Assembly (NCBI GenBank): GCA_039105265.1
Contig: JAPFFF010000022.1
Span: 372,001 to 436,000 of the forward strand
DNA from: Tritrichomonas musculus
Lineage: Eukaryota > Parabasalia > Tritrichomonadida > Tritrichomonadidae
Direction: 5' to 3'
DNA length: 64,000 nucleotides
In this document: positions 47,034-57,923 of the stretch, one piece after another
Layout of the letters: every line of letters starts with the position of its first letter
Position numbering within the stretch: position 1 is the stretch's first letter
Notes under the pieces: generated by a model
Seen by the model: the letters and a program-made list of their open reading frames with translations, nothing else
The model's database searches: none
Told to the model about the DNA's origin: nothing
Made by a program: the position numbers and the translations under genes

Positions 47034-50000
47034 TTACGCTATATTAGCACATTTCTTTTCTAGTGCTGCGATTCTACTTTCTAATGATGTCTTGCTTTCT
47101 AATTCTTTTATCTTTTCACATAAAAACGCAATTGTACCTTTTAATGAATCACGATATGTCTTAGCTATATTAAGACAAACATCAAATGAAACCATCATCT
47201 TATCAGCATTCTCCATTGTTATTTCAAGTTCAGGTTCATCATCAGTTTCATCATGATAAGCCCAATCAAGAATCTTTTCTAATACATCTTCATCTTCATT
47301 TTCATTTTCAACAGCCAAAGTTTCTGGGTTATTATTACGACGGAACCAACTTGGAATATTAAATAATCCTATTCTATTTGCTACATATGCTTCTGCTGCT
47401 ACTCCTGATATAGCTGCTGCATCACCAGGGTGATGTCTAACAAATTGCCATTGACCATGTAAGAACCTTCTAGCAACATAACCTACTGCTCCCATAATAA
47501 CTTGAGTAGTTGCACTTATAACACCATCTTGTTGGTACATTTCTATCACTCCATTCACAATATTAATTACATGTAGTCTTCTTCTATCTATTGTAGCAAC
47601 TACATTTCCATTATATAATACTTGTGTTATTTCTTCACCAGTTGTTTCATCTAATGTGTCATTAAAAGCTAAAAGATTACCATGAGAATAAATATTATCC
47701 ATTAGTTCTCCTCTTTGTTCATCACTCATTTGTTCTATCATTCTTGCTGTTATTGCTGGTGTTGTTCCTGGTACTGTCCATGTATCTGTTGTGGCAACAA
47801 GGTCATAATGTTGATATCTAACTCCATTTGCATTTACAGTAATTTGTGAATTTATTCCAACAAATCGTACTTGACCTCCACTAATATTTGCTGTTGTTGG
47901 TGCTGAATAATCAATAGTAGCAACAATTGGATCAATCATCTCTCCTCTATGATCAATAATATTTATCCAAGCTTCCATTGTTTGCTCATTCAAGTAAGGT
48001 TCTAAACCAATATCTCCATTTTGTACAAATGGTAAATTTAATCTATCTTGCATAGATAATTGTTCAATATCTCTCGCTGTGTATGTTGTTCCATCCCATT
48101 CTATTGACCAATTATTATCAGTAGCTCTATGTATTCTATCTGTCATCTCAATATCAGCTGGCCTTATTAGAGTCATTCGTTGAAATACATTATTATGGAT
48201 AATGAGTTGGTTATTATAAAACAAATCATACACATTAAAAAACTCTCTTCCATGATATTGGATACGTAATATATCAGGATGATTAGCAACTAATGCATTT
48301 CGTTCTGCTCTTGTCATATCTGCAATATCTTCTAAGGTATACTGGATTCCAGATATATTGATAACAGGAACTTGATTCCTAAGTGCAATCGTAGTTGAAG
48401 CTGTATTTGTCATTGTAGTTTGAGGTACAGTAATATCTGTTCGAATCTCATCTGTTTCATCTGTAAGGACTTGTGGCTGAACTTCTCTATGAGTTCTCAC
48501 TAATGATTGCTCAGTAGTTGTGATAGTATTTGTTGTATTATCATTATCATTATCAGTTATTGTAATCGAGGATGAATTAATATTTAATGTTTCAGTTCCA
48601 TTTGTATCTGGTCTATTCCTAAAGAAGCGTAAGACATTAGAACCAAGTGTAGCAATAGCATTTCCTAACTGAGTTAAAGCATGTGTTGTCGAAAGGACAA
48701 CCTGTGTTGCTGAAAAGGTTCCTATTGCTCCTGCAATAGGATTTTGAACAGTTGTTGTAGTTGGTAAAAATCTTTCCATAGTCATCTTATCAGCCTTCAA
48801 ATCAACATTCACCAAAAACTTACCTTGAAATCCACTACCTCCATCACCTGGATATCCACCTCCACCTCCTCCTCCTCCACTTCCAGGTCCAGCAGGAAAT
48901 GGTGTTGTTTGATATGTATTAATAGTTACAGAGTTATTGGACATATTTAATGTTGAAAGGGCACTTGCAATACAAACCGTTGAAGCTAAAATATTTAATA
49001 TACTATTTGCAACAGCTACACCTTGTTTAATACTATCAGTATATTCATTATACATGGCTTGAATTCTCATTTGTTCAACTAGATTATCAACTGTCTGTTT
49101 CAATATAGCATAATCATAGGCTAATATATCTGTGATTCCACCAACAACATTTAAGTCTCGACGCATAGTCATGATATTATCAGCCCATATAATCTTTGAT
49201 GAATAAATATTATAATCTGTCGATATGGTAGTGCATTTTCTTGGGTCTGGCTCTACTTCATAAAATTGTTGTTGAATAATTATATCGAATGGATTAACTT
49301 TTACATCAAATTCAAATAATTCTTTTTCTATGTATATTCGAATGTTCTTATGATTAAATCCTTCAATGATTTTAATGGAATGCCTTTTTTCTCGTTGATA
49401 ATTAAATGATTCTAGACATGGATTTGAACCATAAGTATGCATAACTCCAGAATTAATACAATGAGTAGGATGACAATCCCATTTTAATTCAGTTATATTT
49501 CCATTAATATTTAGGTCAGCATAAACATATAATCCATCATCTGCATTTAATCCACTTGGTGCATCAACATACATTCTAGCTTGTTCATATATATATCCAT
49601 CTTGTGTGAATGTCCCTGAACTACTAGGATCAAATGTTGCAGTTATTCCTTCACTTAATATGGTTCCATCTTTCTTAACTACTCTCCAATTTGTAAGATA
49701 ATCTTTTAGTATATGAGCATAATTATCATCATCTGTTAAATCTTCTTTTATTGTTCCTTTTATCCATCTCCCTATTCTTTCGTTATGTTTGATTGTTAAA
49801 GCAGGCGCACCGTCATTTGTGTTCATGTATGATATCTTTTCTGTACACATGTTTTGACAATTATTTCCTGTCCAATTTTTACCATCCCATGTTAATTCCC
49901 AGTTATGACCAAATAGATAGTCTTTGAATCTAAATACTAAATTTAGTGGTATGTCATAATCTTTATCTATATCCCATCTCATACAATAATAATTGGATTC

Positions 50001-52046
50001 TTCATACGTCTTAGATGGTCTATATAAATATAACTGGTCTGATTCCTTCAAGGTAAAATACTTGGAGTCAGTTGATGAAGTAGAGGGAACAACATCATAG
50101 ATTGCTTGATATTTGGAGACCAATGAGTTATATTGATTTCGAAATACTTCTAATATATCATCATCAATCTCAATTACAATTTTATTTCCATCAGGGTCAA
50201 TAATATCAAAGCTATTTTCATCATTAGTATTAACAACGTCATTATCATCAACTTCAAGTGTACGAGCATGAGGAACAGGAGGATGTCGTGTAATCTTATT
50301 TAAAATCCATTGGGCACCTCTTCCTATTGGTTCGAAAAGGGCAGCTATTAGAATTACACATAAACAAAATGCCCCAACTCCTAAACCCCCAGCTATTGCA
50401 TATACAAGTATTACATAAACATACAGAATTAAATCAGAATAACCTCCTATATATTGCCAAAATTGAGCATCTATCCAATTTCCGCCTATCTGTATAATAT
50501 TATTAACTAAATTTGGGTAGTTCATGATAAAATCAACTATGAAGTGCCATAAGTTGCTCCAAAATAATGTAAATGAGCTATATGCTATTTTAATCATTCG
50601 AATTCCTTCATTCTTTAATTCATCAATTTTGTTATTAAGTCTTGGTGTCAATTCTTTTATCTCATCAATGACCTGATGTAAATCTACATCCTTAAAGTCA
50701 GCATCTGCATCTTCTCCTCCAATATAAAAGATTACCCCCACTTTTTCATTATCTTTAACAGCTTCATATGCAATATCCACAATACTATCAATACCATACC
50801 AGATAAAATAAAATAAGTTATATATAATCTTCATAAATTCTTTTGTCGCAAAAGCAATTGTTTTATAAGTTAATTTAATAGGCTGTTTAGCAAGAGATAG
50901 GGTAGTTGAAATGATATTATACAATAAGTCTTTTATCCATCCTATTGTCTTTTTACTATATAACCAAAACTTGGATACTGTTAATTTGAGTACTTCTGGT
51001 TCTATAATTTTTGGAATCGTATATTCTTCGAGTGTCTTTAATTCATCAATAGGAGGAATTACATAAACCATATCTTCTTTGTTAACTAACTCTTTTGGTG
51101 GTTCAGTTGGAGTAGGTGTAGGTGTAGGGTCTGGAGTTGGCTCAGGTGTTGGAGTAGGTGGTGGTGTTTCATCAATTTCTATTTTAACCTCATGTATTTC
51201 TGGTTCACCAGTTGTTTTATTAATTAAGCACATTGATATATTCCCACCTGTTAAGTTCAAGAGTGTTTCATAAGATATAGTTTGATCATTTAGCGCATCT
51301 ATCCATTTAGTTATATTAGCAGCTGTTGTATTTGTTTTATTAACAAAGTCTTTCATGTTAGTTATCTTTGTTTCATTGATATCATAGATAGTCTCATTAG
51401 TAGTTTCATTAGTAGTTTCATCTACATATTTAACAGGTTCTATTTCAGTAAAATTAACATATCCATCAGTGTTTGTCATTCTTGTTCCTTCGAATGGAAC
51501 AGGTGGTAAATTTTCACTATAATCAAGAGCTGCTAATTCAACCTCGGATGCTTCACCACTCGTTGTTGCTAATCTGGTGTATCCGTTATTAATGAAATTC
51601 CTAAGTTTTCCCATCCCAATTGATATATATTTACCTGTTAGTTCAAGAGTGTTTCCAATCGATAATGCAGTTGATGCAGCTGTTAATACTAAAGCAATAT
51701 CAGTTTTGATGTTCAATGATTTGACTTTACTCTCGAGATGTGAAACTCTATTTTTGACATCAGACATTTCAACATCTAAATTATCAACTCGCTTTGTTAT
51801 CTTGTCAACATCATAAACTATGACATCTTGTGTATTTGCTACTATATTTAAATCACTTCTCATTGTTGTTATATTGTCAGCTGTGATTATTTTTGATGAT
51901 GTGATATTATAGTCAGTATACAATGTTGTTGCAGCATTTGGATTTGGAGAGATTGTGTAAAACTGTTGGTCAATGATATATTTGAATGGATTTGTTGTTG
52001 GGTCCCAATTAATCTCTTCGATTGGTCTCAACATCTTTCGATTCAA
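47034..52046 (-). CDS. Giant membrane-anchored fibre-like protein (1670 residues)
   Basis: It begins inside a module (EEINWDPTTNPFKYIIDQQF, then connector SSKIITADNITTMRSDLN), so the usual N-terminal block is missing. Next come a coiled coil, a PTPTPEPTPDPTP-type Pro/Thr linker (51100-51180), and amphipathic and hydrophobic helices with a strong membrane hairpin LILYVYVILVYAIAGGLGVG / FCLCVILIAALFEPIG (50330-50440). A second complete fibre unit follows (LKESDQLYLYRPSKTYEE, SSKIIWADNIMTMRRDLN), with a poly-Gly turn (48860-48880). It ends in a cap with AALEKKCANIA. Two fibre units in one frame suggest fusion of neighbouring genes. Confidence 0.55.
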   Translation of the reverse strand: MNRKMLRPIEEINWDPTTNPFKYIIDQQFYTISPNPNAATTLYTDYNITSSKIITADNITTMRSDLNIVANTQDVIVYDVDKITKRVDNLDVEMSDVKNRVSHLESKVKSLNIKTDIALVLTAASTALSIGNTLELTGKYISIGMGKLRNFINNGYTRLATTSGEASEVELAALDYSENLPPVPFEGTRMTNTDGYVNFTEIEPVKYVDETTNETTNETIYDINETKITNMKDFVNKTNTTAANITKWIDALNDQTISYETLLNLTGGNISMCLINKTTGEPEIHEVKIEIDETPPPTPTPEPTPDPTPTPTPTEPPKELVNKEDMVYVIPPIDELKTLEEYTIPKIIEPEVLKLTVSKFWLYSKKTIGWIKDLLYNIISTTLSLAKQPIKLTYKTIAFATKEFMKIIYNLFYFIWYGIDSIVDIAYEAVKDNEKVGVIFYIGGEDADADFKDVDLHQVIDEIKELTPRLNNKIDELKNEGIRMIKIAYSSFTLFWSNLWHFIVDFIMNYPNLVNNIIQIGGNWIDAQFWQYIGGYSDLILYVYVILVYAIAGGLGVGAFCLCVILIAALFEPIGRGAQWILNKITRHPPVPHARTLEVDDNDVVNTNDENSFDIIDPDGNKIVIEIDDDILEVFRNQYNSLVSKYQAIYDVVPSTSSTDSKYFTLKESDQLYLYRPSKTYEESNYYCMRWDIDKDYDIPLNLVFRFKDYLFGHNWELTWDGKNWTGNNCQNMCTEKISYMNTNDGAPALTIKHNERIGRWIKGTIKEDLTDDDNYAHILKDYLTNWRVVKKDGTILSEGITATFDPSSSGTFTQDGYIYEQARMYVDAPSGLNADDGLYVYADLNINGNITELKWDCHPTHCINSGVMHTYGSNPCLESFNYQREKRHSIKIIEGFNHKNIRIYIEKELFEFDVKVNPFDIIIQQQFYEVEPDPRKCTTISTDYNIYSSKIIWADNIMTMRRDLNVVGGITDILAYDYAILKQTVDNLVEQMRIQAMYNEYTDSIKQGVAVANSILNILASTVCIASALSTLNMSNNSVTINTYQTTPFPAGPGSGGGGGGGGYPGDGGSGFQGKFLVNVDLKADKMTMERFLPTTTTVQNPIAGAIGTFSATQVVLSTTHALTQLGNAIATLGSNVLRFFRNRPDTNGTETLNINSSSITITDNDNDNTTNTITTTEQSLVRTHREVQPQVLTDETDEIRTDITVPQTTMTNTASTTIALRNQVPVINISGIQYTLEDIADMTRAERNALVANHPDILRIQYHGREFFNVYDLFYNNQLIIHNNVFQRMTLIRPADIEMTDRIHRATDNNWSIEWDGTTYTARDIEQLSMQDRLNLPFVQNGDIGLEPYLNEQTMEAWINIIDHRGEMIDPIVATIDYSAPTTANISGGQVRFVGINSQITVNANGVRYQHYDLVATTDTWTVPGTTPAITARMIEQMSDEQRGELMDNIYSHGNLLAFNDTLDETTGEEITQVLYNGNVVATIDRRRLHVINIVNGVIEMYQQDGVISATTQVIMGAVGYVARRFLHGQWQFVRHHPGDAAAISGVAAEAYVANRIGLFNIPSWFRRNNNPETLAVENENEDEDVLEKILDWAYHDETDDEPELEITMENADKMMVSFDVCLNIAKTYRDSLKGTIAFLCEKIKELESKTSLESRIAALEKKCANIA
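51079..51190 (-). repeat. Pro/Thr dipeptide repeat linker
   Basis: The DNA repeats GTAGGTGTAGG/GGAGTTGG-type hexamers on the plus strand, coding P-T-P-T-P-E-P-T-P-D-P-T on the minus strand. Such linkers form stiff extended spacers in surface proteins. Confidence 0.6.
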
Positions 52047-52699
52047 ACGTAATGTTATGTCTTTCGTTATGTTTTACATTGAGTTTCACATCGAATGACA
52101 ATCAACAATGTTCACATAATCTAAAAATAACATTTAGTCCATATGATGACCCACAATTGACAGGTGATGAATGGATAGAAGGTAAGGGTGGTGTAGATAT
52201 TATTGATGACAATCAAGCATGTTTAACATGGACGACATTTAATATTAATGAACAATCAAATGTAGTTTATACAATAACGACGAATGATGTAAAATATAAA
52301 ATCAGTGAACGAGGTATAAATGATTTGGTATACAAAGAAACAACTGATGACCTAGACATAAGAATAAAAGCATTAGAAGCATTAAAACATGAACCACCAG
52401 TAATTGATTTAAATAATTATCCAACAGTAGATGAAGTTAATGAAGCATTATCAAATTATGTGTTGAAATCAGAGAATGAACAATTGAAAGCAAAAATAAA
52501 TGAATTAGAAACAATAATAACATCATTAACTGCTCAATTAGATGTATTAGATTCATTAATTCCAAAACCACCATCATTACCTGAATTCTACCAAGGATTT
52601 ACATATCGTGAAATGGATGAAACAAAAGATTATTATCACGTGGATAATAGATATTCAAATACAGTTTTTGATATATATATTGAACCTGTTGTTAATTAA
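52047..52699 (+). CDS. Fibre tip-like fragment in reverse orientation
   Basis: About 215 residues reading away from the giant fibre gene. NNYPTVDEVNEALSNYVLKS then ENEQLKAKINELETIITSL matches the FPTVDEVNEALDELKNN linker and ELKTKIENLE coiled coil at the C-terminal part of the fibres ending at 4211 and 43273. A different beta-rich tip follows (PKPPSLPEFYQGF). Its 5' end abuts the start of the minus-strand fibre near 52040, so fibre modules are joined head to head. It has no obvious promoter and is probably a rearranged piece. Confidence 0.45.
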
Positions 52700-52714
52700 A
52701 ACAATGAATACGAT

Positions 52715-52966
52715 ATGGAATATGTTGTTGTATTGAAGGATGCCGATGGATTTAAACATTATTTACGAATTGTTTTAGCTTATGAAAATGATGATAAAAC
52801 AGAAATCACATATAATGCATATTATATAGATGAACTGAATGGTCATAATGAAGCATTAACAATTGATGCTGCAGGTTATGTTTATGTTCCTGATTATTTA
52901 GCTGATTCATTCTCTACAGCATCATATGAAGAGTATCATTATGTAGAAAAATATTCCAAAGCATAA
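52715..52966 (+). CDS. Small beta-rich protein or fibre tip piece
   Basis: 83 residues (EYVVVLKDADGFKHYLRIVL, DKTEITYNAYYIDELNG). It follows the previous piece by 15 bases and may have been one unit with it. No family recognised. Confidence 0.35.
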   Translation: MEYVVVLKDADGFKHYLRIVLAYENDDKTEITYNAYYIDELNGHNEALTIDAAGYVYVPDYLADSFSTASYEEYHYVEKYSKA

Positions 52967-52998
52967 AAATAAATAATCAATGAATCAAACATATGATA

Positions 52999-53310
52999 TT
53001 ATTTTTGAAAATGGTTTTCAATTAGTGAATGTAATTCATTTGATATTGATTTATTGATGATAATATTGAAATCATTAATCTTATAATCTTTACCTCGAAA
53101 ATTATCACTTACAATTTTTTTAATTTCATGCGTAGGTCGTATGTCATCAGCGATATCGAAATTATAATACCAACATTCATCATTATTTTTGAAATGTTTG
53201 TGAACTTGACGAAAATTATTTTTATGTCTTCGAACTAAATGAAGTTTCATATGTTCATCATCAATTGACTCTTGCCAAATTAAAAACTTATAGTTGTTAG
53301 ATGTTGCCAT
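52999..53310 (-). CDS. Unknown 103-residue protein, faintly MSV199-like
   Basis: NNYKFLIWQESIDDEHMKLH, then LVRRHKNNFRQVHKHF. The pattern of a short strand followed by an R-x-x-K/N-N helix faintly recalls MSV199/Bro-type domains that accompany T5orf172 domains in large DNA viruses, and a T5orf172-like gene is its neighbour. This is a weak resemblance. TTTTTTATTTTTG lies at 53323-53336. Confidence 0.35.
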   Translation of the reverse strand: MATSNNYKFLIWQESIDDEHMKLHLVRRHKNNFRQVHKHFKNNDECWYYNFDIADDIRPTHEIKKIVSDNFRGKDYKINDFNIIINKSISNELHSLIENHFQK

Positions 53311-53356
53311 GTTAATTTATGACAAAAATAAAAAATAATATAATTAATGAATTAAT

Positions 53357-54070
53357 TTAGTTTTGATATTTCTTAACGACTTCATCATAAACCTTTTCTA
53401 TTGTTTCGAATGGACCATCAAAATATTCATCACCATATGAATCTTTCTTCAATTTGTTTTCTACAACTAGTTTATTTAATTCAGCTAATAAACATTGTTC
53501 AGCTTTGAGACTATTATTAACAAATTCACATCTCAGTTGTGTTGCTCCTCCATCTTGTTTTTTATATGTTGCTAATCTACTTGCCATCTTAAATGTTTTG
53601 CCTGCTTTGTATATGGTGGTGTCTTTGTGTTTGATTAGTTGGACAAGATAAATATAGCCTTCAGGTTTTTTGTTCGCATATGATGTACCACGATTACCAC
53701 ATTTAGTGATGTTATATCCAAAGTTTGGCAATTCTCTTGATAGTTTAGCGATAGTATATTTCAAACCAGTTTCAGCCAATAAATGTTTCTTAATATCTTT
53801 CAAATCTATTCTATCAGCCCATCCGTAGAGTTTCATGAAGTCCTCAAGTGTTTTACAATCATATTTGTCTTTGTAGCGTTGAAGTTCTTTTGTTGTAGTT
53901 TCTAGTTGTGATTGTATGAATTGACATTGTTTGATTGGTTCCGTTTCTACATCATCATCATCGTCTTCATTCATTAACTCATTATTCAAACGTTCATTCT
54001 CTGCTCTCAATTCAATAATCATATCGATTAATTGTTCACGTGTTAAATGGTCGAATTCAGATGTTGACAT
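53357..54070 (-). CDS. Coiled coil + winged-helix-like + GIY-YIG-like protein
   Basis: Starts MSTSEFDHLTREQLIDMI after a TTTTTTTATTTTTATC block (54074-54095) and a leucine-rich coiled coil. A DLKDIKKHLLAETGLKYTIA segment resembles the C-terminus of the 350-residue protein. The final 100 residues are T5orf172/GIY-YIG-like: GYIYLVQLIK, YKAGKTFKMASRLATYKK, GDEYFDGPFETIEKVYDEVV. The reading frame is continuous with the polymerase upstream, but the promoter block argues for a separate gene. Confidence 0.55.
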   Translation of the reverse strand: MSTSEFDHLTREQLIDMIIELRAENERLNNELMNEDDDDDVETEPIKQCQFIQSQLETTTKELQRYKDKYDCKTLEDFMKLYGWADRIDLKDIKKHLLAETGLKYTIAKLSRELPNFGYNITKCGNRGTSYANKKPEGYIYLVQLIKHKDTTIYKAGKTFKMASRLATYKKQDGGATQLRCEFVNNSLKAEQCLLAELNKLVVENKLKKDSYGDEYFDGPFETIEKVYDEVVKKYQN

Positions 54071-54124
54071 TTGAGATAAAAATAAAAAAATAAATAAAAA
54101 ATGAAACATGTAAAAAACCATCAT

Positions 54125-57100
54125 TAAAAATTTAACAGTTCGTGAAAATTGATTTAAGTTTGTTTGCTGATATGATTTTGTTTTCTTGAAACAATTACAG
54201 CCATCAAGTAAATTAAATGTTATTGATTCGCCATGATACATTCGCTCATATAACTCTTCAACTGTGATATTCATTCGTTTGCATTTATTCAAAATGACTT
54301 GCTTTGGAATTCCTTTCATTCTGATGTGATAACCTTCATGACCTTGTTCATCGACTAATATATCAAGATATGATTTTTTACCGAGAGCAATTAATTTACG
54401 TGAATGAATAGCACCAACAGCACCATCAAACGAATCAAAATCACAATGATATTGAGTCATATTTTTGCCTATCAAATCCTTGCCATATTTGAGTTTGTAT
54501 ATCTTGGCTAGCTTTTCAATGTCATCATTGAATATGTGCAAACTGTCGCAATCTTGGTAATATACATTGATGTTATGTTGTTCAGCTGTACCAATAACAC
54601 GATTCATTAAATATTTTGACCATGACAAAACAGATGCACCAAATTGTGGTAAATTAAAATGATTATTGATTGGTTTGATTCTCTTGACATATACATTATT
54701 AATATTCTCATTATCAACGACTTCACGAATATAATTGTAATGTTTCCAAATATAACCAATGATTTTATTTCGTGGTACACATTTTGTTTCTGTTGTTATT
54801 GCTTTCAATATTGATTTGCCATAAATTGAATTTAATAATAGTTTGATTGTTTTTTCTAGTGGGTTATGGTCTCGTTTATATTGTTCACGAAGTTTAAATA
54901 ATTTTTCAATGAATACGTTGATTTTGTTATTAAATCCATCATTGAAATAATATCCACGAATGAATTCATAATCGAAATCATAAAATTCAATTAAATCTTC
55001 AAATGCTCGTTTGTCTAAATAATAATGTTGGACACATTCATTACAAAATATCTTACTACCTGCATCATTATATTTAAACACCTGACCGAATCTATAGGGT
55101 CGTGATGATTTACATTTGATGTTCGTTATATTGATTTCAACGAAAAATGTGTCGTATGATAACAATTCATTAGTTGTTATGTTTTGTGGTATTATTTTTG
55201 GTTTTCCTTTTGGTACGCCATTCATGACATGCATTGCTGATGGATATAATGAAACAGCGTCGAAATCTTGTATGTTGCCTTCGATATATTGCTTTTCATT
55301 GTTTGCTGTCATTGTACGACCACCACTGACACATCGTTGAATGAAGTTTTGTGGTTTACCTGATAATTCATAACAACCATCGAAACATCCATAGTTTAAA
55401 GCAAATTGATAACCAATTGATGAGATAGAAATATATTGATGAACATTGAATATTTTTGTTTTAGTTTTGTTGAATACAGTTTGCAAATCATTATTAAATT
55501 TCTCAATGCCCTTCATTAACACAATGCAATCTTTTTTACAATAGAACTTTGCGTATTTCATTATGTCAATCGTTAATTGTTTGTCATCATATGCATTTGC
55601 AATTTGTGAGTTTGTTATTAATTGTTTCCAATCATTTTTGATTTCATTGAATAATTTTTTATCTCGTTGTTCATTGAAATATTGAATTTGAAATTCTAAC
55701 GCTGAAACTATATTTCGTTTGATGTTTCGTTCATTGTATAATTTATATGCCATCACTTCCTTATGAACATTTAGTTTGAACATTGTTGCAAAATCTCTCA
55801 GTGGTGCAGGTATTAATGAATAGCTATCACGAAACGTTAATGTTTTGATTAATTTACCGTCATTATATTTCATCATCACTAGTTGAAGAATCGTTCCTGA
55901 ACGTTCAATTAATTTAACATTCCAACCAGGTGTGTTAATGAAAAAGCATGAATCATATTTCAAATTATGAAAATATGTTAATGAACCATCAGCTAAATAA
56001 TCTAATAATTGATTTGAAATATCATCACCAACAAATGACATTGATATTTTTTTTTCATTGTCTCGATGAACTGTACAATTTAAATATGGAACATGTGTTG
56101 ATACATTAACATTTGATTCATAATCGCTAAAATATATTTCAGTCCATTGTTTAGCTTCCTTTTGACAGCGTTTGATTGGTTTCAAACATAGTTTGTCATC
56201 ATATTCTAAATCTTCATAATCGTTCAAATGATTGTATTCAGTTGATGATAATATATTTTTTTCACATGCTTTGATTTCTTCAAATTGACCATCTCTGAAC
56301 ATATTTCGCAATACAGTTATTAATGGTTTTCCTCTGATTGGTTTGTTTATCATGTAGTGCTCTTTGTATAACAGCGAACGAACAGCGCGCTTATAATCTT
56401 TTGCCCATGATTTTTTAGTTGTGTTGATTTGCATTATTTGTTGTCTACAAACTGGTTTTCGTTCATCAATTCGAGTAATGATGAAATGACATTTAAACTG
56501 TTTGGCAATGTTAATTATCTTGTCATTCGGTATTGATTTTGTCATTACACAATATCTCAAATGTTGTATCTCTTGCATTGTGAACACTCCAGATTGAATG
56601 CATGCATAGACAAAACAATTATCATTGTAATTATTTTTGTCAAAACTATTGAATATCTGGTAATCAGTCAAATCAATGTTTGATAAATTAATGTATGGAA
56701 AGAATGAACCATCTTTTGAATCTCGAAAATCTTCATCCAATTCTATTTCTTCGTCATAGATTTTATTTGATGATGGGCTTTGTTTTTTGATTTTGAATTT
56801 AGATGTTTTGTTGTTAGTGGATTTGTCAATGAATAGGATTTCATAACGAACGGGTGCAAATACATTGTCAATGTATGGATTCATGTCTGATTCATCAGTG
56901 TTTAAATCAATTGTTCCTGCAATATGACCAATTGTAGAATCCATGTTGAATTTGTTTGATAGTGTGAACCATTTATAACTGCCATCTAATGAATAAGCTT
57001 TGACAACAGGTCTTGTGGTTGTCTTGTGTGAATATATGTATCTCAACATTTCAGTGAATGCAATACGTTTATCTTCATCATCACCGATATCTATTTCAAA

Positions 57101-57541
57101 TGATATTTCATTGTTGGTGTTATAGATGAATTGTTTCATATATTCTTTGTATTGTTTCTTATCTTTGACTTCACTGACACGTTGTTCATATGCTTTACGT
57201 TCATCTGATTTTGATTCATGATATACATCATTAACATCATTCATCATTTGTCGTTCTTCGATTGCATTTTGCTTGATGTGTTGTTTATATTGTTCATTTG
57301 TTATGTGTTTCATTTTTTGTTCATTTTTCATTTGTTTCATTCTATTGAATAACTCATCATCAGTTTTCTTGAATCCATTAACATAATCATTAATTCTAGC
57401 TCCATATTTTAAATTCATATTTCTCATGTTCGTTCGTAGTTGTGTTCGTAATTGAGTCAATGACATAGTGTTTTGATTTTGAAAACCAGGTAATGATAAA
57501 ATTTGTTGTTTCGTTAATTTTGTTAAAAGCTGATTGTTCAT
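54125..57541 (-). CDS. polB: Protein-primed family B DNA polymerase of Polinton 3
   Basis: About 1139 residues that align throughout with 16274-19462. It has Exo I FSDYESN (near base 56125), Exo II FHNLKYD, Exo III YCKKDC, motif A DFDAVSLYPSAM (near 55250), motif B KLLLNSIYGK (near 54830), motif C YYQDCDS (near 54550) and K-x-Y KKSY. It has an extra N-terminal module (ILSLPGFQNQN, then LKYGARINDYVNGF) that also begins the gene at 60305 and is not seen in Polinton 1's copy. A TTTATTTTTG block lies at 57566-57576. The frame runs on into the GIY-YIG-type gene. Confidence 0.9.
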
Positions 57542-57599
57542 ATTTTACATTAATTAAAAAATGTTCAAAAATAAACAAAATAAAAAATGATGATTAAAT

Positions 57600-57923
57600 T
57601 TATATCACATGGTCAAAAGCATAATCATATTCATCTGATGCAAATTCATCATCAAAATCTGGATTCATGAAATTATTATATGTCTCTTGTTGTATTGTTT
57701 GTGATGGTATATTAGATTCATTTGTTGATTCCAAATCTTCAAATGGTTTGTCTTCAATCGTTGGCAATTGTGATGGTGGTTCAACTGGTTCATGATTTGA
57801 TGTTATAACTGGTAATGTTATTGGTTTTGGTTCATGAATTGATGGATTAACAAATGATTCATGTTTTATTTCTTGTTCAACTGGTGGTGTATCTTTCCTT
57901 TTGACTGGTTTACGTTTTGGCTT
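57600..57923 (-). pseudogene. Acidic, proline-rich coding-like tail
   Basis: Minus-strand text rich in Pro, Glu and Ser (KRKPVKRKDTPPVEQEIKHE, ending FDDEFASDEYDYAFDHVI). It directly follows the 457-residue segment and is probably a part of the same broken gene. Confidence 0.4.

Noticed and set aside
51079-51273. Gly/Val-rich plus-strand frame
   Set aside because: It is the antisense shadow of the Pro/Thr linker in the fibre gene.
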